A stretch of DNA of 64,000 nt from Macrostomum hystrix (lineage: Eukaryota > Platyhelminthes > Macrostomidae): the NCBI GenBank assembly GCA_950097015.1, contig CATNEN010000001.1:10686001-10750000 (forward strand), given 5' to 3'. A model generated the notes under the pieces. The model ran no database searches, was not told where the DNA came from, and saw only the letters and a program-made list of their open reading frames with translations. Position numbers and translations under genes: made by a program. This document shows positions 54,714 to 64,000 of the stretch, one piece after another. How positions within the stretch are numbered: position 1 is the first letter of the stretch; each line of letters starts with the position of its first letter.

Positions 54714-57000
54714 TTATGCTTCTTAACATGGCGCGCAGCACAAAGTTATTTCGCAATATATATTTTACTGCAAAGTAGTTTGAGTGCTTTGAAACATGGT
54801 CTTGCTGTTTTGTATTAGATAATTTGTGATTTGATGATTTGTACGAGCTATGTAGAACTTTTTGTTTTTACTGATTAATTTTGCTCGTTTCGGGTGGGTG
54901 CGGTGGGTGGTAATTGAGGGTGGGTGCCGGGTCCCCTCAGTCCATGGACTGAACAGCCGTTCGCAGCCTTCAGGTGCGCCGCGCAGTAGCTGCCAGCTGT
55001 GCTGTCGGATGCACATGTGGCAAGATTGGGACAGGCGTAATCGATTATTATTAAAAATATTATTATCATCGTAGTGCGAGTGCACACAAAGTCTTGCACT
55101 TTTGAATCCACCACCAAAAATTAAAACGGCAATATTGTTTTCGTGACCTAGACAAGGCACGCAATTTATGTTATCAATGTTTGAACAGAATGTGCAGCTG
55201 AAGAGAATTAAAAAAAATGCTTCCTGTTTTCCACTTCTTTCAAGTACAAACTAAAAAACTGTCGAGGCAGATTGAGAGGCGGCGGATAGCAGTACATGTG
55301 CCACGGATGGTCGTATGCGACCGGCCAAATTGTCGACCAACTGCACGGATCGTAAACGAGTATACTGGGCAGCGGCAGCTTTAATAATCCAACTCTCCCT
55401 CACCCCAACCAAAGGCTTAGCACCTTGCGCGTTGTGCGAATTGCGCAAGTTACAATACTGCGGAGAGGGAAATGGATCACTAGTTGGGATGAGTGAGTTA
55501 TTCAGGGTGGACACGCGCAGGTTTCAATTGCGCAAGTTGTGATAGGAGGGAGAAATTGCTCACTTGCTCATGTGAACACTTTTCAATGTCCAATAGTGTA
55601 ACACTGACAATATCAAAGCGTAGCTTTTAACAGATATTAAGGGATAACTCTGATATCATAGCCTAGCACTGGTAGTAGGTTAGTTTTAGGGTAGATTGTA
55701 CAGATTCGATTTTAGGATATTGGGATTTAGGGAAGTGCTTAGAAGATAAAAACATTTACGTGGGGAAGTTTTAGTGACAATCGTATACTAAAATAGTTGC
55801 TTACAAAAATAGTAGGGGCATTAAAACAGTAAACGCTTATTCTTCCTTTTAATAATATACTTTATCGATACTCACGGCTGCATCTTATTCGTCCGTCCGT
55901 TATTTATAAGATCGGAGGTTTTGTCTGCACATCTGTTCTCGAGATGTCGGTTTTCGAGCAGTCAGATTTTTTTACATTTTCCATGAAATTAGGTAAAGAG
56001 AAGGTAAATTCCTAAGGTGAGTTCTGTACCGCTGGCTTAGCCGACCAACACCTAGAATCATGCTGATGATGCGTTCCTTGATACACAAACAACCATGAGC
56101 TGTAAACTTTGGCACGAGGACCATTAGTAAAAGGGATGTTACACTACTCATAAGCATAAAAGTATATGAAAAAATGAAATGCCGCCTTCGGCAAAACCGG
56201 GCGACCAGACTTGGGGTAAACCCCGAACCCGGAACCCGACCCGGACCCAAAAACCGACCCGACCCCGAACTTTACCCGACTATCTCCTGGACTTGGAGTG
56301 ATGGCTAAGAAGAGTACTTGTCTTAAAATACCGCCTTTTCCTTTTTCTACTTTTCTATTGTTAACTCTTCTCCCCCACTATCACTACACTACTCGACTCC
56401 TCGGACAGTCGTACTCTTCACTTTACCCTCTACTCCTGAAAGCCTCAGGCAGGTTTGTATGTTAAAAATTCAGATTTAAGTTGCTGACGTGGGATTACAT
56501 AGCTAACGAAGTAAAAAGAAAACATAATTAAAGACCATTTAAAGACATAATGCAGAATTAGGATGAGCTGTTTAGACTTTAGAAATATGTATATCTATAT
56601 GTATGTATTATAATTCAAGGCCTAAAATTCGTAGAATGATTTATATACATTAGAATGACTAAGGCATCACGATTATTAATTCATTAGTGCAGTGCAAATT
56701 ACGCCAGTTCAGTTTAAGAAAAAAATATTTTTGAAATGGCGCGATTTCGAAAGACGCTTTATCACGTAATAAGGCAATACTTAAATAAAACTGATAATAA
56801 TAAAAACACCGGAAACCTGAACCCGGTACCAAAACCCGACCCGAAAACCCGAACCCGAACACCCAACCCCGAACCTCGAACCCGACCCGGACATCTACAC
56901 CCGAACCCGGTACCAAAACCAAGAGCAAGAAAACTGAGAAACTTCAATTCTAGACTTCATTTGCTTTCAAAGACTATAGTCTGAAGCTACATGTATACTG
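54714..57000. other. interior spacer of the KDZ element
   Basis: No coding region recognised. Two blocks of degenerate cccgaacccgacccg repeat occur at about 56218-56280 and 56815-56925 in the same orientation. They are too irregular to be telomeric. Confidence 0.5.
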
Positions 57001-57252
57001 CATACGAGGGGGTTAAAAAGTTTTGCCGTTGACTACTTTGAGAAGCCACTTCTACTCTTCGAGAAGAAGCTAAAAGTTTGGGGAATCAAAGGTTCGGATC
57101 CATGCACCCATGAAAGCTCGTCGAGAGGCATTTCTAGAAGGCAATGCGCATGACACTTGTTCTGCGACCGCACTGGACCCCTTACGATCGAGCTTATGCA
57201 GGAGCCTGACACAAGCATCAATTCTGATCGCTACATGTACATGTACTGAAGG

Positions 57253-57378
57253 ATGCATGACATTCAAAACAAGCGTCACAGAGACACCAAGCCCTTCATT
57301 CTCCATCACGATAATGCAATAACACACACTGCTCAGAAGACCACTGAGGCTGTCACAAGGCTCAAACCTTCTGCCACA
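57253..57378 (+). pseudogene. mariner/Tc1-type transposase fragment
   Basis: The frame contains RDTKPFILHHDNAITHTAQK followed by TTEAVTRLK. This is the second-Asp box (HxDNAxxHTA) of mariner-family DDE transposases. Upstream and downstream domains are absent or unrecognisable. It is a short relic inside the KDZ element interior. Confidence 0.6.
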
Positions 57379-59042
57379 CCCGCCATACTCGGCCAATTAG
57401 CTTTGCTCGACTGGCTCACTACAGTCTGCAGCAGCAAGCACCAGGACGCAGGTGTCGAGCGGCGCTTCGTGCCGCCCTTCCTGCGTTCCTCCCGTACATG
57501 TACTTTTGTGTCTCAACCCCTTGCCCAGTGTATTTGCAATTACCCCCACCAGCCCAATCCGGTTCTCCGGTTTGTCTGGCCCTCGGCTTAGCCAGGCAGG
57601 CCGCTGATTGGCTGCAAACACTTATTTTCTCGACGCTCTAATTCTCTTCTTCGCCTCTCGGCTCTACTGCAGCCTGCCCCAACCCCAACACCCAACTCGG
57701 GGTGGCTAAGCCCCACTCCTCCCCTTCTCACCTCCATGGATGCGAGGCTGGTGCGAGCCAATTTTGCGTCTGCCACCCCCTGGCAATGTCATTGGCTGGA
57801 GGGCGCAGCCCGGCCCCGCCCCTGCTCTGATTCTCTCGCCCCTCCCCGCCACTATTTATTTGTGCGCTCCGCTCGCCATGCCATAACGCGCTCTCGACCG
57901 CCCTACCCTGCTTAATTGCTCCGGAAAACTTGGTTTGACGCGCGGTCTCTTACTCCGACGAATCAAATCGATTACCTAAGATCAGATTTTGACACTTAGA
58001 AGAACCACACAGTGCATTGCGGTGAGCGCAGGCACAGAGCAGAGGATTGCCAATAATACTGAGCAGTCAGCGCGTGCACGACCTGCACTACTAGCCCGAG
58101 ACGCGATTTATGAGCTCCCGGTAAGATTCGACTTTCCGCGTTTATTATTTCACCTGGTTGTTCTCATTGCTCGAGCGTCTTCGGTTATTTACGTTACGTT
58201 CGATGGAGTCCGAGTGGCCGTCTGCTCACTCGACACTTTTATTATCCGTTATTTCGATCATTATTGTCTGCAAAGTGTCCGTACGCCTCCAGGCTTTTGC
58301 TTACCCTAACACTCTGTAGTGCACAAGACCGACTGCAGGTGAGATGGCCAGGCAGATGCTGAGGTTCTGACCGCGCTGACCATTCACAGTCGCATTGGTT
58401 CTGTCCGATTGAGATGTCCAACCCAGCAGAAATTGCAGAAATTGCTTGCAAACTTGCCTAACTAGCATGCAAAAAGGTACGGTATAGTCGAACTCCACAG
58501 CTTAATTACAGTGAATGAGACTAGGCAAATATGCATTTACGTGTCAATTCCGATATTCATGGTAGATCGGCTACTGCTAGTAGTTAAGCAGAATTATGAA
58601 AAAAACGAAGGCGCATTAACACTGCCTTTTAGGGTTTGACATTTGGTTTGTTGTTACTTTTTAGCAAAGTAACTGCGACCATATCCAATCAATTTTCAAA
58701 ATGGACGCGAATTCTCGCTTCTCTCGCCACTGTGGCATAAGAATTGTGCTCAAAGTAACAATTATTATTAACTAAATCGCAGCACTGAAAACAAAAGTAA
58801 TAAAATAGCGCGCTAGTGAGTAGATTCACAAAGTTGTTTTGATGTAAATCCACAGTCAGCAAGAAATACAAGAAATACAATTTTCCGTATTAAGGAAGAT
58901 TGTACTGCAACAATATAAATGGGAACTGTAGGAAGTAATTGTGCACACCAATAACACATCGAAAAAATTTCTTCTGTTGCAGTTAAATGAGTTAGAAAAT
59001 AACAGAAAGAAAAAAACTTTTATCTTGCACGACACCGTAAAA
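57379..59042. other. interior spacer, no recognised gene
   Basis: GC-rich pyrimidine-biased stretch (57400-57900), then AT-rich DNA. Short frames up to 112 codons have no recognisable domain. Confidence 0.45.
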
Positions 59043-62000
59043 TCAATGCATTTGTGCGATCACATCAACGCATTGAAACCGCAGGTCTTCAAGGACATGG
59101 CGACAATGGGAAAGCAAGCCTGTTTTGCCTTGTAACGACTCGATTTCTTGATAGAGCCGTAACTGCAGACGCGAAGCTTCTTCGCGGATCAGATTTTTCT
59201 CCTCACCTATTCGGGAAAATAGAGACGAAGCTTCGATCATGAGAAGACGATACCGTGCAGCAGGTTCAGATAGAGACACGCCGCAGTAGACATCGGCCGT
59301 TGGATTGTAATATGTGGCCAGAGGTTCCCGTGAAAATTGTGGCAGATCCTTGGACCAAATGGCCGCCATTTCGCGCTGAACAACAGACAATCGCGCGATG
59401 TACACCTTGGCGTCGCTTTGTGCACTGCATTGGCGAAGGCTTGCATACAAGCGCAGCCGCTCAACAGCTCCGCACCGAAGGCGCTCTAATGGAGTCAGCG
59501 GAGAGGATTCTTCTTCAACTAAATACTCCTGAAGGTGCAGCTGTCCTCGTAGAAATAGCTGGTGCGGCTCACGATCTGAAAAATATGATTTCATTGCACG
59601 ACTGTTTTATTGCTTTACTCACGCGAGACAACCGCAATTAAGGCAGTGTGTTACCTTCTGGAAGCAATTTCTGCAAGAGACTGGTCAGAGACGCCGAGTG
59701 CCTGCGCAGCAAACGAAGTCTGTTTTGCAGCCATTTCCCTGGAGTGGAGGAAGTTGAAAAAAATTCTTTCAATAAATCGGCGCCCATAAATGATAACCGC
59801 CATCGAATAACTGAATAAATGACATCCATTTTTAATACATTTGCTGTCAAAAGTTGAGGATATATACATTTTCAACCTTTAAACTGAGAAAATATGCGAC
59901 AGAGAACAGAGAGATAGCATTAAAGTAAAAGGACAAAAAATCAAACACTGACCACATTCCAGTAAGTGACTGACATTCGAACGCCAAATGTAATGAGCTA
60001 GAGTGTAAGTGCGGTGGTCAATGCGCATCTCCTTTAACTGTGGGCCGTATGGTCGGAACGATGAATTCAACCTCTCACAGTGTTCGCCATCGGTTAGGCC
60101 GCAGCCTTCAACGAATCTAACTGAGTTTTTTAGCTGAAATATGAAATAATAGGAATGATATGTGGCAAAAAATATAATGTACAATCAAAACTATTTTCTT
60201 TCTTGTTTTGGTACGAACAAATGTAATACGAAATTTATAAATGAGACACAAAATACATACTCGGCAGGATGTCTTGTGAGCGAATGCATGAAAGGCGTTT
60301 ACAGCAGGAACAATGGTTACATATGGATAGTCAGCCGCGATCTGCTGCAATCGACGGAACATCTTGCAGGCAATGTCATAGACAAAGATGACTACCCCAT
60401 TTACGCCACTTGCTTCCAAGAAGTATCGAAGACATTGTTCAGCGTATAAAAGGCGTTCTCCTGGCGATCGGATGTCAGCGCATGAAACTATAATTGAGTG
60501 GCGACAGGAGAGCATGAAGAGTCCGTTAACATCAAGGGCTCTTGAAGAAATTCTCCGAGTGACTGAGCCAGCTTGAAAATTCGAACACGAAGCAGTATCT
60601 TCGCCAGCTTCCTTGGGATCGACATCAACATGAATAAAAGGTGCCGGAAGACGACCATCGAGTGGTGATGGACACAGCTGCTGACCAGCCCGGCGTCTGT
60701 GACGCAAACCCATGCACCCATCTCCTGTGACGATTTTTGTGGACGGCAACGAACCTGGAGTGTTCTGAATAATTTGACGGATCCGCGATTTAAATTTTAC
60801 AACAATTATTGATTCGTGTATACATGCGAATGCTTGCATTTTAGTAAATTTCAACAGTGATCTAATTAAGAGCAGCAATTTAGAAATTAGACACCGTAGC
60901 TGGGGTAGCAAATTTTAGACACAATGTGCACTTCGTCTATCGTCTTTCCTAAGGAAAACCTGCTCAATTTCGAAAAACAGTAGCAAGTTATTACTCACAG
61001 CATCTGGACACAACAAGCAACCGGTCGGCCAAGGAAGCACATCGCGAAGAAGTTGCCTATATCTTTTAAGCACATCGTTTCGACGAAGAGCATCGTATAA
61101 ATGCAGCCATGTCTGGAAACGAAAATGTTTTTCCAATTGTTATCGGCTTTGAGTTTGTTGGTAAAACGCTCTATACTTAACCATATTTATATTTTAAGAT
61201 ACTATCCCATTTTTAGTATATAGGACTAGAAGATACAAGTTTTTTATAACTTACGCGCTGTCGACCCTCAGTGATATTATCAAACGTAAGCAAGCAGCGC
61301 ACAGCTCGTAGAAGTGACATCTTTCCGTCGGATGTGAGACAATCGAGCATATCCAGAAGTCTCTTGTGAATGAATTTGTCGGAACTAACTTTTGTAACAG
61401 GAAAGTAGCCCGCAATAAGCATAGCATCGTTAATAGAACATTCCGCACAAAGATGAACTGACACAAAGATGCGATCTAAAATGATATTGCCCCAGAATGT
61501 AAATACGTAAAACAATGTTAATACGGGTAGCACCATCGCAATACAAAGCAAATGTTAAAAATTACGTACGACCAAGATGGTCGTATACATTAGCAGACGT
61601 GCTACTATGTAAATCCTCTCGGGAATTAACACAGCAATGAATGACAGGCCGCTCAGCAGGAGTAGAGTCTTGGTACATCTCTCCCTATAATGAGTTTGAA
61701 GAGTAAACGAAAGTCACATCCACGACATAAGAAGATGCACTTTCATATGAAGTTATGAACAGTCAACTTACATTCCACTCGGTAAATTTGTGCACCAGAA
61801 AGGTGCCATGCGTATCTTTCATACAATCCGAGCAGAATTTGCTGGCGCATGTAGTACAATATACGAAACCATCATTCATGCAGCGGCAGCACGGCTGTAG
61901 AATAAATTGCTTTAGACAAGCAGACGACTGCTGCTCAATAACTGGTTCTTCTCGCTCCCAGTCCTGTAGAGGCTGCTGCAACTTTGGTGATGCTGCCACG

Positions 62001-62197
62001 GAATCTACGACGTCCCAGTCCCTTTCTGCATGATCTGATACATGATCTGCTACAGAATGCTGAGAAGCTGCGGATTCCTGACTGCTTTGAGTAGTTTGCC
62101 GGTTAAAGTTGGCTCTAGCGACATTATAGGGCAGAAAGAGTGAACCACGGCCGCGGCGCCGCGATACTCGGATGCCAAGATTTACTGAACGAGGAAA
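59043..62197 (-). CDS. KDZ transposase with CxC2-like cysteine cluster (8 exons seen)
   Basis: Minus-strand exons: 62197-61772, 61684-61570, 61475-61255, 61112-60999, 60764-60261, 60133-59953, 59738-59655 and 59575-59043 (stop). All borders are AG/GT and all phases agree, giving 725 codons plus a missing 5' exon. Exon 1 ends in a cysteine cluster (CCRCMNDGFVYCTTCASKFC, then DCMKDTHGTF and FTEWN) of the CxC2 type found with KDZ transposases. Exon 5 holds VTGDGCMGLRHRR (first Asp), LSCRHSIIVSCADIRSPGER and VYDIACKM (second Asp). Exon 6 has CGLTDGEHCERLNSSFRPYG (Glu). The C terminus is helical and may be coiled. It presumably cuts the element at its inverted repeats. No frameshift or internal stop was found, so it could be active. 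The first exon has no usable ATG, so a start exon lies upstream, perhaps across the G-rich repeat. Confidence 0.87.
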
Positions 62198-62239
62198 CTG
62201 AAATAAAATAAAGCATAAGAAAACTACAGTAAGGAAAAA

Positions 62240-62575
62240 GGAACAAAGTAGTGCTACAGCAGGGCAGGGGCTGGTGGTGGGGCAGGGGCAGGACTACTGC
62301 AGGGTTTGGGCAGGGGATGGGACTGGGCAGGGGCAGGGGGTTTGGGGCAGGGGCAGGGACAGGGGGTTGGGGCAGGGGCAGGGGGTTGGGGCAGGGGCAG
62401 GGACAGGGGGTTGGGGCAGGGGCAGGGACAGGGGGTCGGGGCTGGAGCAGGGGCAGCGGCTGAGGCTGGGTCTAGGGCAGGGGTAGGGCATCGGTAGAGG
62501 CAAGGGGTGGGGTAGGGGCCAGACAAGGGCAGTGCGAAAGTTGGACAGGGGCAGGGGCAGGGGCAGAGCAGGGTC
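62240..62575 (+). repeat. GGGGCA-rich low-complexity repeat
   Basis: Irregular repeats of ggggcaggggcagggacagg and gggggttggggcagg. It lies just upstream of the first recognised KDZ exon on the template side. Open frames here are composition artefacts. Confidence 0.88.
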
Positions 62576-62924
62576 CGTGTCATATAAAGGGAACATAATA
62601 AATGACTTCGTTAAATCCAGCTTTATAGGCCACAGCTTGTAGTATATAAATATAACCTTCTAGCTAGTGGTTGGTATAGCTACCCTGGTAAGGTTGGCAG
62701 GTTGCTCATAACTGGAGATTTATCTTAATTTAAGTAATTAAATGAAATATGAATTGTATCTCATTTGTCATATAATAGTTTAGGAAATCAAATAGATATA
62801 GCCTTATTTAATCACTTCGAAATAGTGCCTCGGTTAGCAATATAAAATCATAAACCAAGTTTAATAAATTATTCTTTATAATAAATTATAAAGAAAAAAA
62901 GTATTCTTGTATAAATACTGGACT
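62576..62924. other. spacer before the right inverted repeat
   Basis: AT-rich. On the minus strand an ATG at 62596 and a TATAAAG upstream of it (about 62625) could belong to the missing KDZ start exon. This is unproven. Confidence 0.35.
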
Positions 62925-64000
62925 GGACTGGATAGCTAGCTAGGACTAGAAAGCTAGGGAGGCAAGATAGGACTAGACAGCTAGTGGGGGGGCAGGATAG
63001 CTAGCTAGGACTGGACAGCTAGGGGGGCAGAAAAGCTAGCTAGGAATGGACAGCTAGGGGGCAGGATAGCTATCTAGGGGGGGCAGGATAGCTATCTAGG
63101 GGGGGCAGGATAGCTAGCTAGGGGGGCAGGATAGCTAGCTAGGGGGGCAGGATAGCTAGCTAAGGGGGGCAGGATAGCTAGCTAGGACTGGCCACCTAGG
63201 GGGGTGGCAAGATTTCTAGCTAGGACTGGACAGCTATGGGGCAGGATAGCTAGCTAGGACTGGACAGCTAGGGGGGCAGGATAGCTAGCTAGGACTAGGC
63301 AGTTAGGGGGGCACTGGGCACAATAGCTAGCTAGGACTGGACAGCTAGGGGGCAGGATAGCTAGCTAGGACTGGACAGCTAGGGGGCAGGATTGCTAGCT
63401 AGGGGGGGCAAGATTGCTAGCTAGGACTGGACAGCTAGTGGGCAGGATAGCTAGCTAGGGGGGCCTGGATAGCTAGCTAGGACTGGCCAGCTAGGGGGGG
63501 GCAAGATTTCTAGCAAGGACTGGACAGCTAGTGGGCAGGATAGCTAGCTAGGGGTGGCAGGATAGCTAGCTAGGACTAGGCAGTTAGGGGGGCACTGGGC
63601 ACAATAGCTAGCTAGGACTGGACAGCTAGGGGGCAGGATAGCTAGCTAGGACTGGACAGCTAGGGGCCAGGATAGCTAACTAGGACTGGCCAGCTAGGGG
63701 GGCAAGATTGCTAGCTAGGACTGGACAGCTAGGGGGCAGGATAGCTAGTTAGGACTAGACAGCTAGGGGGGCAAGATTGCTAGCTAGGACTAGACAGCTA
63801 GGGGCAGGATATCTAGGAGGACTAGAGGGCTGGGTAGCGAGGAGGACTGGATAAATATAGTATATATATATGTTATACTTTATATTGTAAAATGTATTTA
63901 ATACTAATATAGATAATGTCTCTAAATTAACAAATATGACTAGATCATAACATAAAAAGCTATTTGGTAGTTTAGAACAATTCAATAAATTTTCTTCATG
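62925..64000 (-). repeat. right inverted repeat with CTAGCTAG satellite
   Basis: Reverse-complement counterpart of the left repeat: G-rich on the plus strand, with units such as gactggacagctagggggca. The unique end reaches the last base of the window. An internal block recurs at 281 bp (aggactaggcagttaggggg at 63291 and 63572). Confidence 0.92.

Larger units (their letters stand above)
43282..64000. mobile_element. giant KDZ-type DNA transposon bounded by inverted repeats
   Basis: The outer 175 bp at 43282 onward and the reverse complement of the last 175 bp of the window match at roughly 94% by eye (gaaaatttattgaattgttc and onward). Each is followed inward by the same CTAGCTAG-type satellite in opposite orientations. 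Between them lie a KDZ transposase gene (minus) and a second multi-exon gene (plus). KDZ (Kyakuja-Dileera-Zisupton) elements are eukaryotic cut-and-paste transposons, and large examples with terminal inverted repeats are known. The right end runs off the window, so the true termini and target duplication are not visible. The alternative is that two unrelated inverted satellite blocks happen to flank the genes. Confidence 0.7.

Noticed and set aside
56218-56925. Telomere-like or subtelomeric repeat (cccgaacccgacccg)
   Set aside because: Irregular unit, two small blocks, and no match to a known telomere motif such as CCCTAA.
62254-62596. Pro/Cys-rich frames in the GGGGCA repeat
   Set aside because: Low-complexity composition artefacts. 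At most the ATG at 62596 may mark a KDZ start exon, which could not be shown.

Overview
The window looks like transposon-dense, satellite-rich DNA from an invertebrate animal nucleus. Spliceosomal introns, GT-AG junctions, poly(A) signals and only eukaryotic mobile-element families (Helitron, Gypsy LTR, Merlin, KDZ, I-group LINE, mariner) support this. I could not identify the species, and no ordinary host gene, tRNA, rRNA or CRISPR array was recognised. Exon models were built by hand from splice sites and reading phase.

Layout. 1-8.4 kb holds three satellite arrays (25-bp, 11-bp and 16-bp units) with a possible piggyBac scrap between them. 9.3-10.8 kb holds a Merlin-family (ISXO2-like) transposase pseudogene and a TIR-flanked deletion derivative of it. 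11.5-19.1 kb (minus strand) is a decayed, 3'-truncated Helitron. It has two spliced N-terminal exons, an OTU protease-like domain, a Ser/Arg-rich segment with a recent in-frame duplication, a HUH Rep domain and a Pif1-like helicase. 21.2-34.35 kb (plus strand) is a very young Gypsy element whose two 2.3-kb LTRs differ at one position that I could see. Its single 1380-aa Gag-Pol frame lacks a visible zinc knuckle and protease. Its 3' region carries a three-exon antisense gene for a small tail-anchored membrane protein. That LTR is cut at 34347, where a second, opposite-strand Gypsy begins (34.35-39.4 kb). The second element has separate gag and pol frames joined by a predicted -1 frameshift site, and it has lost its integrase end. 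39.4-43.2 kb is mostly anonymous AT-rich DNA with a Gypsy RT relic.

43.28-64.0 kb is the most striking part: an apparent giant KDZ (Kyakuja-Dileera-Zisupton) DNA transposon. Its ends are long inverted repeats, each a roughly 175-bp unique end plus a CTAGCTAG-type satellite. The right end runs into the window edge. Two multi-exon genes point toward the centre. The plus-strand gene encodes a protein with a possible HMG-like N terminus and a long Gly-Pro repeat. The minus-strand gene encodes a KDZ transposase with a cysteine cluster and recognisable catalytic motifs. A 6.4-kb I-group LINE with RNase H has inserted into the Gly-Pro repeat, leaving a 10-bp target-site duplication.

The elements form a layered record. 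Recent events are the LTR pair, the LINE insertion and the Helitron internal duplication. Older relics are the Merlin, mariner, RT and piggyBac-like fragments.
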